Source: Tragulus kanchil (taxonomy: Eukaryota > Chordata > Mammalia > Artiodactyla > Tragulidae). Taken from it: a DNA stretch of 64,000 nucleotides. The notes beneath the pieces were generated by a model. The model was not told the origin of the DNA. It did not search any database and saw only the letters and a program-made list of their open reading frames with translations. The stretch spans positions 116,537,979-116,601,978 of the forward strand of contig JAIOJX010000032.1 in assembly GCA_022376925.1 (NCBI GenBank), written 5' to 3'. Positions 23,701 through 35,308 of the stretch are shown here, piece after piece. Each line of letters opens with the position of its first letter. Position 1 is the stretch's first letter. The translations under genes and the position numbers were made by a program.

Positions 23701-24261
23701 ACTCCGTCCACAGGGTATTGAACTCCCCCGTAGGAGCAGCAGCCTCCATTGAGTGGTGCCTGAGTTGGGAGGGGCTACAGTGTGGCCTGCCTCCAGGTCA
23801 GAAGCACCTTGCCACGGGTTGGCTGGCCCCTTCGCTCTGGCTTCAGTTTTCCTGTCTGTGGAGTGAAGTCTGGATATCTTGGTCTCCAGGTCCCTCCCAA
23901 CACCAGTCTTTGGGCCCAGCAGAGGCCCAGATACTCTGGAAAGGGGGGTGCATGAAGAAGGGGATGCCCTGTGAGAGGAAGGCTCCTGATAAGGTGGATC
24001 TTAGCTAAAAAGAGCTCTAGAGAGGAACCTGGTTGAGGGGCACTCCGTGTGGGCTGGGGACCTCTGGTGGGGAGATGCCCGGGAGAGGGAGTCCTGAAGG
24101 AAAAGACCCAGGTGGAGAGGGGATCCAGCAAGTGGGGAGGACTCTCATGAGCATCATGATGAGAGGAAGCGTTGCTGGGAAGACGTGGGGGCTGGGGGTG
24201 TTGGTGTGTGATGGGGTTGGGTCAGGGCCTCTGGTAACCACTCTTGCCTCCTGTCTTCCAG

Positions 24262-24361
24262 GCTTACAGCTTCGCCATGGGCTGCTGGCCCAAGAATGGA
24301 CTTCTAGACATGAACAAGGGCCTCAGCCTGCAACACATAGGCCGGCCCCACAGCGGCATTG
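24262..24361 (+). CDS. ERI3: ERI3 penultimate coding exon, copy 2 (duplicate)
   Basis: This is base-for-base the same 100-bp exon as 23123-23222, with the same acceptor and donor. If both copies were spliced in, the extra 100 bp would shift the frame. The second copy would read 33 altered codons, then TGA made from its last two bases and the first base of the terminal exon. A real duplication would therefore be tolerated only if one copy were skipped. The surrounding series of similar 1.1-kb duplications makes an assembly artefact the likelier explanation. Confidence 0.85.
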
Positions 24362-25009
24362 GTCAGTCCCTCCACATATCCCCCTGGCAGCTTGGTCAGT
24401 CCTCTACCCACACACCCCCGTCCCCTGGCACACAGAGGAGTTCTGGGGCTCATTCTGTGCTCCAGCAGTGTGCTTTCCATAGCTGGGGGGATCGGGGAGG
24501 GGGGCTGGAGTGAGGGGAGAGTGGAACTTGACCTCTGGAAAGGATCTCTCAGAACAGCTTTCAGGAGGAGGCTGGGCTCTGGGCTTTGGGTGGGTCATAA
24601 ATAGCCTTGGATTCAGACCAAGGGATCCCACCCTTGGCTGCATCTCTGGTGGGTGATGTCCTCAGAGGGGTGGGCACATGTCAGCCTACCTACCCCACCC
24701 CCACCCCATGGAGCTGGAGAAGGCTGTTTAATATTGTTTCAACTCTGTGGCCACTAAACTGGGCGATCAATGGGAGTTAAGGAGATGAATTATTTAAACC
24801 TCACCAGCTTTTAATTAGTCGGGGTCCTTCTGACCGATGACTCCGTCCACAGGGTATTGAACTCCCCCGTAGGAGCAGCAGCCTCCATTGAGTGGTGCCT
24901 GAGTTGGGAGGGGCTACTTGGGGTACCAGATGGGGGTGCTCCCTCAGGGGGCTTCCTGTGTGGGAGGGGGCTGGTTCTAGGCATTGAAGGCACTGCTGGC
25001 TTCTTACGT

Positions 25010-25282
25010 ATCTTTGTGAATGTGTATTTGTGAGTGTGTGTGTGAATGACCTTAAGCTTCATGTGTTTATCTGGGAGTTTGTATGTCTCCATGTCCATGT
25101 GTCTGTGAGGGATGCGTATATGTGTATATGGGTAACAGTATTCTTGTACGTTTTCCTGAGGGTACCTGTCTGTGTATGGAAGCAACCAGCAGGCGGTGTG
25201 TATATCCATCACAGAGTGTATTGGTTCATCTCTGTGTATCTTATTTTGTGTGTATGTCTGCACACAGGCGCATGCAAATACT
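25010..25282 (+). repeat. Degenerate TG-rich tract
   Basis: The tract has tgtgtg-rich text with scattered tgtatatg and tgtctgtg units over about 270 bases. It keeps open frames on both strands by composition, which explains a long minus-strand frame crossing it. Confidence 0.7.
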
Positions 25283-27485
25283 TTCAGCAGCGTTCTTGAC
25301 AGGCCTAGGCTTTGTTCCCCGCTGGGAGGAACAGGGGCGCTCCTTGGTGGTGCTCCAATTGCATAGCCTCTGTACCTTGTGGAGGTGTGGGGGAGGGAAC
25401 TGGCAAGGTCCACTGGTAGGGTCCAGTCCCCTGCTACAGACTGGCCACTCATCTGTCCACATACATCGCAGGTGCCTGGTGGGGCTATAGATCCTGTCCT
25501 TGGGGGGCTCACATCCTGGGAGGCGACAGAGACTGGACTGGACGGTGTCCACCCAGGGTGATCCGTGTCGTAGTAGAAACGCCTGGGCTGCCCCAAAGGA
25601 GGTTTTCCCTTCCTCAGTTGCCAGGGGTTTCTTCTTCACTAACCTATCACTACTTCAGGGATGCTCCATATCATTCTTATTGGCCCTCAAGGTTCTCTTG
25701 GGGCCCGGGGGACAGAGGAAGTGGTCAGCAGGCCTGGAGAACTGGGAGGAGTACCCCACAGCAACTGGTATTCCATCCCACGGGAGCTGTTTCATACAGC
25801 CTAGAGGATACCCCAGACTTACCATGCTGATAGGCCTTGCACGTCAGCAGGAGGATTCCTGGAGAAGACTAGGCTTGAGTGGCAGGGCCTCCCTGAAGGA
25901 TGAATAGGAGTTCGCTAGGCAGACAGTGGGGGGAAGGGTTCTCTGCTTTGGGGAAGCTGTCTGCACCAAAGCCCAGGGGCAGGAGGAAACCTGGTGTGCT
26001 GAGAGGATGATTTTGAACGTCTGCAAGTAGCTTCCCATGGCTGGAGTGGGAAGTTTGGGTTAGGGAATGAAATGGCTAGAAGAGAAGTGGGGAAATAAGC
26101 CAGCCGTGAATGCCAGATTAGAGGGTGTAGCTTTCTGTGAGATTTTAAGGAGACAGGAACTTCGTGAGTGAGATCCGGACAAGGTCAGAGCTCTGATCCA
26201 GAGTCAGTGAGGCCGCTGGGTGCTACACACACGAGTTCTAAGCAGTAACTGTAAGTAGGTGCTGGAAAATGCTATGGAGGATGAACAGACAGAGGGTGAG
26301 TGATCAGTCAGCGCAAAGGTGTTGGGAAAGGAGGGCCCAGAGAACCTGGGCCACGGGAGGCCTTGGGTTGGCCCAGGGAAGGCGGAGCGGGGGCAGAAAT
26401 TCAGCAGCGTCTTGACCTGTTTTCCCTTTGGTGGTGCTCCAATTGCATAGCCTCTGTACCTTGTGGAGGTGTGGGGGAGGGAACTGGCAAGGTCCACTGG
26501 TAGGGTCCAGTCCCCTGCTACAGACTGGCCACTCATCTGTCCACATACATCGCAGGTGCCTGGTGGGGCTATAGATCCTGTCCTTGGGGGGCTCACATCC
26601 TGGGAGGCGACAGAGACTGGACTGGACGGTGTCCACCCAGGGTGATCCGTGTCGTAGTAGAAACGCCTGGGCTGCCCCAAAGGAGGTTTTCCCTTCCTCA
26701 GTTGCCAGGGGTTTCTTCTTCACTAACCTATCACTACTTCAGGGATGCTCCATATCATTCTTATTGGCCCTCAAGGTTCTCTTGGGGCCCGGGGGACAGA
26801 GGAAGTGGTCAGCAGGCCTGGAGAACTGGGAGGAGTACCCCACAGCAACTGGTATTCCATCCCACGGGAGCTGTTTCATACAGCCTAGAGGATACCCCAG
26901 ACTTACCATGCTGATAGGCCTTGCACGTCAGCAGGAGGATTCCTGGAGAAGACTAGGCTTGAGTGGCAGGGCCTCCCTGAAGGATGAATAGGAGTTCGCT
27001 AGGCAGACAGTGGGGGGAAGGGTTCTCTGCTTTGGGGAAGCTGTCTGCACCAAAGCCCAGGGGCAGGAGGAAACCTGGTGTGCTGAGAGGATGATTTTGA
27101 ACGTCTGCAAGTAGCTTCCCATGGCTGGAGTGGGAAGTTTGGGTTAGGGAATGAAATGGCTAGAAGAGAAGTGGGGAAATAAGCCAGCCGTGAATGCCAG
27201 ATTAGAGGGTGTAGCTTTCTGTGAGATTTTAAGGAGACAGGAACTTCGTGAGTGAGATCCGGACAAGGTCAGAGCTCTGATCCAGAGTCAGTGAGGCCGC
27301 TGGGTGCTACACACACGAGTTCTAAGCAGTAACTGTAAGTAGGTGCTGGAAAATGCTATGGAGGATGAACAGACAGAGGGTGAGTGATCAGTCAGCGCAA
27401 AGGTGTTGGGAAAGGGAGGGCCCAGAGAACCTGGGCCACGGGGAGGCCTTGGGTTGGCCCAGGGAAGGCGGAGCGGCCAGAAATT
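25283..27485. repeat. Tandem duplication 8 (about 1.1 kb x2)
   Basis: Copy A is 25283-26399 and copy B 26400-27485. The start of B (ttcagcagcgtcttgacctg, then tttccctttggtgg) is a deletion-rich version of A, which has lost about 30 bases. From 26428 on the copies match at an offset of 1084. Homopolymer lengths differ at the right end (gggaaagg versus gggaaaggg). Confidence 0.93.
25880..26240 (+). repeat. Unassigned ancient interspersed repeat
   Basis: The segment cctgaaggatgaataggagt, ttcgctaggcagacagtggg and, later, gtagctttctgtgagatttt resembles another part of the same unnamed mammalian repeat as 54600-55010. It is duplicated at about 26964-27324 and partly again from 28240. Confidence 0.4.
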
Positions 27486-29350
27486 GAGAGGCTGGCAGGA
27501 CTGGGGTAATTCACCCCACACTGCCTTGAAAGGGGTGCCCTACTTCTGTGTGTCGGTCCTGGGGGTGTTTGTGAGAGGAAGGGGTGCCTTGTTCCTACCC
27601 TGTGCTGCCTCCAGGGACTTAGTGATGTCATTCTTGTCTGTCCACCCATGTTGACTCTTGAAGTAGTCCCTCCTCCTTCAGAGAAGAAAGTGTTTCCCTC
27701 TGGGTAGGCTCCAGGAGACAGCCCAGGGCTCTGGCTGACAGTGAAGTCGGGACTTTGGAGCCAGCAGCAGTTCAGGCCCTGTGACCTCAGACAAGGGACA
27801 ATGCCGCCTGCCTCTCGGGGAGACTCGGTGAAGTCCCCTGAGGGAACGGCTGGTGTGGTCCAGGCACACAGTGGGTGCCCAAGATCCTGCCCCCTCTGTT
27901 GCTCTGCCCAGGGCCCTGGGGGCTCCTGGCACTTGGTCCTTGTGTCTGTGAATGCAGAGGGCTGCCCTGCCAGCGCCTGGCTGGCTCTGAGGTGTGGGTG
28001 AGTGTGCCTGGAGGGAGGGAGGATGCAGGGCATTAATTGGGCTGGGAGAGGCGGGGAGGGGAGGTGCGGGTTTTGAGCGGTGAGGTTAATGGCCCTCGCG
28101 CCAAAGAGACAGCTTTAATGAGCTTCAGCTGGCTGTGCCCCGAGTTACTGTGCGTGCTAAAAGGGTCGCTGTAAGAGTTTGATGTGGACTGTTTCCTAGC
28201 CCTGGGGTCAGGGGTCAGTCCTGTCACTGGCCACTCACTGGGAAGTTTGGGTTAGGGAATGAAATGGCTAGAAGAGAAGTGGGGAAATAAGCCAGCCGTG
28301 AATGCCAGATTAGAGGGTGTAGCTTTCTGTGAGATTTTAAGGAGACAGGAACTTCGTGAGTGAGATCCGGACAAGGTCAGAGCTCTGATCCAGAGTCAGT
28401 GAGGCCGCTGGGTGCTACACACACGAGTTCTAAGCAGTAACTGTAAGTAGGTGCTGGAAAATGCTATGGAGGATGAACAGACAGAGGGTGAGTGATCAGT
28501 CAGCGCAAAGGTTTTGGGGAAAAGGGGAGGGCCCAGAGAACCTGGGCCACGGGGAGGCCTTGGGTTGGCCCAGGGAAGGCGGAGCGGCCAGAAATTGAGA
28601 GGCTGGCAGGACTGGGGTAATTCACCCCACACTGCCTTGAAAGGGGTGCCCTACTTCTGTGTGTCGGTCCTGGGGGTGTTTGTGAGAGGAAGGGGTGCCT
28701 TGTTCCTACCCTGTGCTGCCTCCAGGGACTTAGTGATGTCATTCTTGTCTGTCCACCCATGTTGACTCTTGAAGTAGTCCCTCCTCCTTCAGAGAAGAAA
28801 GTGTTTCCCTCTGGGTAGGCTCCAGGAGACAGCCCAGGGCTCTGGCTGACAGTGAAGTCGGGACTTTGGAGCCAGCAGCAGTTCAGGCCCTGTGACCTCA
28901 GACAAGGGACAATGCCGCCTGCCTCTCGGGGAGACTCGGTGAAGTCCCCTGAGGGAACGGCTGGTGTGGTCCAGGCACACAGTGGGTGCCCAAGATCCTG
29001 CCCCCTCTGTTGCTCTGCCCAGGGCCCTGGGGGCTCCTGGCACTTGGTCCTTGTGTCTGTGAATGCAGAGGGCTGCCCTGCCAGCGCCTGGCTGGCTCTG
29101 AGGTGTGGGTGAGTGTGCCTGGAGGGAGGGAGGATGCAGGGCATTAATTGGGCTGGGAGAGGCGGGGAGGGGAGGTGCGGGTTTTGAGCGGTGAGGTTAA
29201 TGGCCCTCGCGCCAAAGAGACAGCTTTAATGAGCTTCAGCTGGCTGTGCCCCGAGTTACTGTGCGTGCTAAAAGGGTCGCGCTGTAAGAGTTTGATGTGG
29301 ACTGTTTCCTAGCCCTGGGGTCAGGGGTCAGCTCCTGTCACTGGCCACTC
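27132..29350. repeat. Tandem duplication 9 (about 1.11 kb x2)
   Basis: Copy A is 27132-28239 and copy B 28240-29350, with gggaagtttgggttaggg at both starts. The segment also occurs at 26049, so it is present three times. At the right end A has tcgctg for B's tcgcgctg and tcagtcc for B's tcagctcc. B has longer homopolymers near 28511 (ttttggggaaaagggg). Confidence 0.95.
28030..28190. other. Candidate conserved non-coding element
   Basis: Contains gggcattaattgggctggga, gtgaggttaatggccctcgc and agacagctttaatgagcttc with CpG. Duplicated at about 29140-29300. Confidence 0.35.
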
Positions 29351-30284
29351 AGGCTGGTCCTCAGTGACATGGTGCTAATTAACTGTGTGAGGAGCTGCCA
29401 GCCCCAAGTAGGGAGTGGTATGTATCTTGCTGGGGGGTAAGGCGGCATTGGTGATGCTGGGTAAGGGCTCAGCAGGTCCCACAGCTTAGCCCTCTCCAGG
29501 GGCTGCTGGCTTCTCCCACAGTGCCTTGGCGGGGTTCAGTGGAGGGGTCCTCACCGATGACCCTGGGCCCTGGAAGAATGTCTTGAGTCTCCTTCTAAGG
29601 TATGGGTGGCGGGGGAGGCCTGTGGAGCCTGCGTGGCAGGGACTCCTGCTTGGCACCAGGGTGGTGGAGGTGCTGACAGAGTAAGGGGGCGGGCATGCTG
29701 GAGGTTTGGCCGGCCAGCCGGCTAGGACAGAGACCTAGGCTTTGGAAGGGATGGGCCCACTGGGATGGATGTGCATGGCCAGGCTGTTTGAGAGGGAGTG
29801 ATAGCGTGTTTGGGTAGAATGACCTGGTCAGAGCTGGGTTCCAGTCAGTGCCATCTGAGAATCTGTGTAGGGAGGACTAGCGACGAGAAATTGCAGGACA
29901 GGTGGCCACAGGGAGGTGGAGGGGGCAGTGGGGTCGGGGGTGAGGGTGGTATGCAAGAGGTATTGGGAGGTGGTAGTTGATTCAGGGCCGGCCGCGGCCT
30001 TGGCGAAAGGAGTGGTGAATACCTGCCTTGCGCCTGTGGTGTGTCAGGAGCTGTGGTAGGGGCTAAACCTGCGCTGGTAGGCGACAGACACAGGGTCCTG
30101 CCTCACGGAGCTCCTTCTCCAGGATGGGGTGAGGGCTTGACCCTGGGGACTGAAGGAGGGGGAGCATTCGGGAGTGGGACTCCTGCAGGAGAGGGGGCCT
30201 GGGGGCTGTCCGTGTGGCCTCATGGTTGGGGAGGGACGCTTCCTCCTGGGGGAGTGGGTTTGGCCTTGCAAGTCCGGAGAGCAC
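29351..30284. other. Unique GC-rich intronic stretch
   Basis: No gene is visible. The open frames at 29798-30308 are overlapping chance frames. An old-repeat-like phrase (gtgtcaggagctgtggtagg) lies near 30043. Confidence 0.4.
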
Positions 30285-30439
30285 GCTGTGGGTGAGGGAG
30301 ACTGTCATCTGTGGAACTGCTGACTGGCTGTGTCAGTGGGCTCCATCAGCATTCTTGACTCAGGTGGCCTCCGCGGGGGACTGCTGAGTGGGCCTTTGTT
30401 TCAGCAAGTGGTCAGCATGGCACACTCACATTATCTGGG

Positions 30440-30625
30440 GGCTCTTTGCATTAACGAGGCTTCACACAGTCTGATGAAGGCATGCACCGTCATCCCCATT
30501 TTCCAGATAGGGAGGCTGGGGCTTAGCTCAGTGACTCACTTGAGGTCACATGGGCAGTTGGACTGAGGAGCCAGGACTCACACTCAGGTCCACCTGAGCA
30601 CAAAGCCTGTGTTCTTACCACCGTG
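30440..30625 (+). mobile_element. MIR SINE remnant
   Basis: The landmarks of a mammalian-wide MIR are present in order: catccccattttccagatag, ggaggctggggcttagctca, ttgaggtcacatgggcag and gtgttcttaccaccgtgct. A duplicate lies at 31583-31768. Confidence 0.75.
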
Positions 30626-31582
30626 CTGAACTGGGAGCAGCTTTTGTTGTTGGACTTTGTGCTGCTAACAGAGACTGTGAGGAAGAAAACAAGCTCTCGT
30701 TCGGCATTTCTCTCAGCGTCACGTAAAACCCACAGGTCTCGGCAGAGCTTTGGTAGCAGCTCCTGAGGAACAAAGGGGAGGGGACACGGCCACCCCGGTC
30801 AGTCACCCTGGGGGCCAGGGCCCTGCCACTTGGCTTCCAGCCTCCTCCGGACCCAACAGCTCTGTCTACACAGTGATTTCCATTGGCTCTCCACCTCTGC
30901 CCAGGAAGATCCTGCCTGTCTTCTAGGGGCCACCCCATCTGGCAATCTTGCGACCCTTCCCAGTGTGAGCACACAGAATACGTCCCTAGGCCCCAGTTAC
31001 AGGTAATGATCAGGTTCTGTGTCCTTGACCTCCCTAAGAGCAGGGTTTAGGCCTCCTTCCCTTCTTTCCTGTTGGAAATCTACACAGGAAACGTCAGTAA
31101 AATCTCCCCTGTTGCTGGGACATGGAGGCCCTGCAGACTGCTGGTGTCACAGGTGGGGTGAACAATTGGAACCTTCCCTGGTGCCCAGCTGGGTGGTCCT
31201 GTCATGGCTGCTTAGCCCCTCTGCTCAGGGACGGGTGGCAGGGGGGTCCCACAGGGTCCATGTGAGATGGGATGGCCAGACCCCAGGGGGCTGAGCCCTC
31301 TCAGGAGCTTGCTGACCCACACAGTTTGGCAAGAGAGCTGGGCTGGCAGGTGGCAAGGTGGGACCTGGACCCGGGGGGCATTGCCGGCCTCTGGGCTCCC
31401 TTGAAGGAGTGGGGTGTCTATCAGAGTCCAGCTGTGTAGGGAGACGGTCATCGGTGGAAGTGCTGACCGGCTGTGTCAGCGGGCTCCATCAGCATTCTTG
31501 ACTCAGGTGGCCTCCGCGGGGGACTGCTGAGTGGGCCTTTGTTTCAGCAAGTGGTCAGCATGGCACACTCACATTATCTGGG

Positions 31583-31768
31583 GGCTCTTTGCATTAACGA
31601 GGCTTCACACAGTCTGATGAAGGCATGCACCGTCATCCCCATTTTCCAGATAGGGAGGCTGGGGCTTAGCTCAGTGACTCACTTGAGGTCACATGGGCAG
31701 TTGGACTGAGGAGCCAGGACTCACACTCAGGTCCACCTGAGCACAAAGCCTGTGTTCTTACCACCGTG
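31583..31768 (+). mobile_element. MIR SINE remnant, duplicated copy
   Basis: Identical to 30440-30625 at an offset of 1143, produced by duplication 10. Confidence 0.75.
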
Positions 31769-32573
31769 CTGAACTGGGAGCAGCTTTTGTTGTTGGACTT
31801 TGTGCTGCTAACAGAGACTGTGAGGAAGAAAACAAGCTCTCGTTCGGCATTTCTCTCAGCGTCACGTAAAACCCACAGGTCTCGGCAGAGCTTTGGTAGC
31901 AGCTCCTGAGGAACAAAGGGGAGGGGACACGGCCCCCCCGGTCAGTCACCCTGGGGGCCAGGGCCCTGCCACTTGGCTTCCAGCCTCCTCCGGACCCAAC
32001 AGCTCTGTCTACACAGTGATTTCCATTGGCTCTCCACCTCTGCCCAGGAAGATCCTGCCTGTCTTCTAGGGGCCACCCCATCTGGCAATCTTGCGACCCT
32101 TCCCAGTGTGAGCACACAGAATACGTCCCTAGGCCCCAGTTACAGGTAATGATCAGGTTCTGTGTCCTTGACCTCCCTAAGAGCAGGGTTTAGGCCTCCT
32201 TCCCTTCTTTCCTGTTGGAAATCTACACAGGAAACGTCAGTAAAATCTCCCCTGTTGCTGGGACATGGAGGCCCTGCAGACTGCTGGTGTCACAGGTGGG
32301 GTGAACAATTGGAACCTTCCCTGGTGCCCAGCTGGGTGGTCCTGTCATGGCTGCTTAGCCCCTCTGCTCAGGGACGGGTGGCAGGGGGGTCCCACAGGGT
32401 CCATGTGAGATGGGATGGCCAGACCCCAGGGGGCTGAGCCCTCTCAGGAGCTTGCTGACCCACACAGTTTGGCAAGAGAGCTGGGCTGGCAGGTGGCAAG
32501 GTGGGACCTGGACCCGGGGGGCATTGCCGGCCTCTGGGCTCCCTTGAAGGAGTGGGGTGTCTATCAGAGTCCA

Positions 32574-33819
32574 GTCAGAGCGCATTAGCTCTGTGACACG
32601 GATCTCATTAGCGCCCGTGAGAGGTGTCACTGCAGGAGAATCGTCGGTCCAGGGAGATGCTTGTACCAAAAGGAAGAAAGGACAGTGACAGCCTTTCCTC
32701 TGCCGCCTCTGCCGCCGCCGCCGCGTTCCTCGTGGGGGGTGGGGGGTGCTGGCTAATGAGCTCGTCTGCAGTGCAGCTCTGCCTTCCCCTCCTTGAAGTC
32801 CCGGTCCCTTGAAGACCTCCGGCCCAGGATTAGCACACACCAAACGCTGGCCCCCTCTTGCCCAGCAGGGAGTTCCTTCTGATCACCCTGCTCCTGCCAC
32901 CCTGGGGAAGGGAAAGAGGTGGGGCCCAGACAGCCACTGGGGGTCACTCCTGGAAGGCTCAAGCCCCTTTGCCTCCCTCGGCAGTGGACCCTTCCTTCCC
33001 AGAGTTCCCGTCTTCTCCTCCCCTCCGCATCCCCCGTGACACTTCCTACCCATCCCGGGCTGAACTCTCCTCCCAGGGCAGAGGAGAATGTGGGACTCTG
33101 GCCAGGGGTCCAGCAGGTAGGAATAGCTCTGACCTGGGACTTCCTGATTGGGCTAGAGGGTTTCCGAGTCAGCCAGAGCCTAGTCTGGGCTGCTTCGGAT
33201 GACCTGAGGGTGGTGAGTGCTGACGAGAGGCCTCTGCAGACCTGACAGCCGTGTCCCAGAGAGGCGGGGGGTGCCTCGCCCCCTCGCCCTGCTTTGGCCC
33301 TCTCCAGGGATGGGAGGCTGGGCCAGGGGAGTGGAGAGAGCACAGCTGCCTTACGAGGAAGGGGAGAGTCAGCTGGAGTTCGTGCTTCCCCAGAACCACC
33401 ACCTCCCTTGCCCTTCTTCCCCACCCCAACCCATCTAGTTCTTTCTAGTGTGTCCCAGAGAAAATGGGCTAGGGGTGGCCGGCCACGAGAAGGGGCCAGT
33501 CTGTAGGCATTGACAGGACCTCCATTGGGCAGCCTGCATGTTGCTCAGAGCTGCTCATGCCTTCCTCCCTGAGCTGGCACCCTCGGAGCCCAGGGACATC
33601 TGAGGCACTGACCCTTGCCAGATACCAGGCTCTGGTCTCCAGGAGATGGAGAAATGGACGGAAGGATGAGTGGGATGACAGATAGGTGGAGGAGGTTCTG
33701 GCGGGGGGTGGTGTATGTGATGCATTGGGAAGTACGATCTTTGTTTCCCTACCTTCCTAGCCCCAGGCCGGGCTTGGCCTCCCCTTGTCTCTCTGTATCT
33801 CCTGTCAAACCGTCGCGGA
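32574..33819. other. GC-rich intronic stretch
   Basis: No gene is supported. A short CCG run lies at 32703-32726. Long overlapping frames on both strands at 32753-33438 share no recognisable protein and are GC-driven. Confidence 0.4.
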
Positions 33820-33965
33820 CGTAAATGACAAAGAAATCAGAAAGACAGATCAATGCTGGCCAAATTAGCACTTGCAGATAGACTGTGCGGGGATGTCAGC
33901 GCCCTGACCCCTGGTGATCCTGCAGCCTCTGCTGCTGATATTATGCAAATTGCATCCATCTGGCA
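33820..33965. other. Candidate conserved non-coding element with POU-type site
   Basis: Contains the octamer ATGCAAAT at 33943-33950, extended to atgcaaattgcat, a near-palindromic double POU half-site. Nearby words are agatcaatgctggccaaatt and agcacttgcagatag. No repeat identity. Confidence 0.4.
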
Positions 33966-34789
33966 GGACCTGCGTGCTGGCTGCTCCTACTCAGAGGAGT
34001 AATGGGCTGGGGTGGGCGGGAGTGTTGGAGCAGGAGTCGTGGAGTGAGTGTGTGCATGTGTGTGCATGTGCGAGCATGTGCTTGAGTGTGAGCGAGGGCG
34101 TGCAGTGCCCACCGAGCACTGGGCGGTGATGGAGTGATTGACAGGGCAGATAAGGGGCTGCATTGGATTCCTTTGGGCTGGGGGATTAGGAGCAGCCACA
34201 GATGGGAGATAACTGGACTTCATTTCAGTTTATTTTCCTCCTTATCCCCTCTCCCCACCTTCACTCCCCGAAAAACACAATCTCTGTAGTTTGCGTTTTC
34301 ATCAATATTTGCAAGTCATTACCTCTGGTTTAAGGTGAGAGACAATGTCAAGGCCCAGACCAGTCCAACCCTTCCCCCAGTCCTGAACAGGTCTGGTACC
34401 GTGAGAACCAACACCTAGAGCGTCCCAGAGAGCCTCATTCCAGCGGGGCTCACAGCACCGCTCCTCCCAAGGCCTCAGTACTCAAGGGCTGATCTCTGTC
34501 TCCTGGACCAGCCCTACTAACCTACCTCATCTGGCCTTATGCCACCTGCCAGTCCTTCAACGGGGCCCCTGCCCCTTCCACCTAATGCTGCTGTGTGGCA
34601 GCCTCGCCCCCAGATTTTGGCTCCAGCATCCGTGCTCCTGCCCCTGGAACCAGCTGGGACCCCTGGAAGCTTTTTTGTTTTGTTTTTTTCTGTGGGGCTC
34701 TGGACCCTTCCTCACAGCTCCTTCTGTCCCTGACATTATTGAGCCAGCTGGTGTGGTCTGAATCCACCATCTACACCTGTATCCTTCTG
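33966..34789. other. Unique intronic stretch
   Basis: There is a tgtgtgcatgtg-type patch at 34048-34100 and an AT-rich segment at 34215-34330. No gene is supported. Confidence 0.4.
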
Positions 34790-34995
34790 CAAGCTCTGCT
34801 GGGTGCCAGGTGTCGTACCTAGGACCTTATGTCTGTTATCTCATTGAATTCTCAAACCCTGTGAGGTCGGGGCTGTCCCCTGTACCGTAGAGGAGAAAAC
34901 GGAGGCTCAGGAAGGTTGTCAAGCACTCAGGACAGCAGAACGAGGAAGTGGGAGAGCTGAGTTCAGACACTCGTCTCTAGGGCCAGAGCTCTTCA
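34790..34995 (+). mobile_element. MIR SINE remnant
   Basis: The order gctgggtgccaggtgtcgta, tgttatctcattgaattctc, ccctgtgaggtcggggct, aaaacggaggctcaggaagg and gggccagagctcttcaccac matches the MIR core and 3' half. Confidence 0.75.
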
Positions 34996-35308
34996 CCACC
35001 CAGCTCCCCTGCCTCCCTGCCTGCCACCAGCCCCAGATGCTCACACATCACCCCGCCTGGATCTGTTTAAGGGAACCATCCATGCGCAGTAGACGGACAC
35101 GTTCCGTCAGCTCCTGGCCTCTGAACACAGACCCTGACCCACAGCAGAGCCCCCGCCCGGCCGAACCAGCCCCAAGAGGACAGGATTCAAACACGTCTCG
35201 CCCTCAGGAGCCGTGTGTCTGAGACAACTGAGCTGTAGCAAGAAGGACACACAGAGGACAGAGTGCACCCAGCGGCTGAGCCAGCCCAGGGATGTCACAG
35301 CACGTGGC

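Larger units (their letters stand above)
22633..24916. repeat. Tandem duplication 7 (about 1.14 kb x2), contains an ERI3 exon
   Basis: Copy A is 22633-23776 and copy B 23777-24916, with acagtgtggcctgcctcc at both starts. Bases are lost at the left of B (ccttgaccacaggccg versus ccttgccacggg). The rest is essentially identical, including the 100-bp ERI3 exon with its splice sites. It chains with duplication 6. Confidence 0.95.
30285..32573. repeat. Tandem duplication 10 (about 1.14 kb x2)
   Basis: Copy A is 30285-31430 and copy B 31431-32573. Several substitutions lie only at the left end of B (catctgtggaactg versus catcggtggaagtg, gactgg versus gaccgg). After that the copies match at a constant 1143 offset, apart from one substitution near 31933. 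The unit contains a MIR. Confidence 0.95.

Noticed and set aside
25010..25282. CRISPR-like or other regularly spaced array
   Set aside because: The tgtgtg tract has no constant repeat and spacer lengths, and the DNA is clearly mammalian.
24811..25596. A 261-codon - strand open frame
   Set aside because: It crosses the TG-rich tract and the duplicated segments of the ERI3 intron. Low-complexity composition keeps it open, and no domain is recognisable.
27392..29144. Paired 213/214-codon - strand frames
   Set aside because: They are tandem copies of the same GC-rich intron. Apparent conservation between them reflects duplication, not selection.
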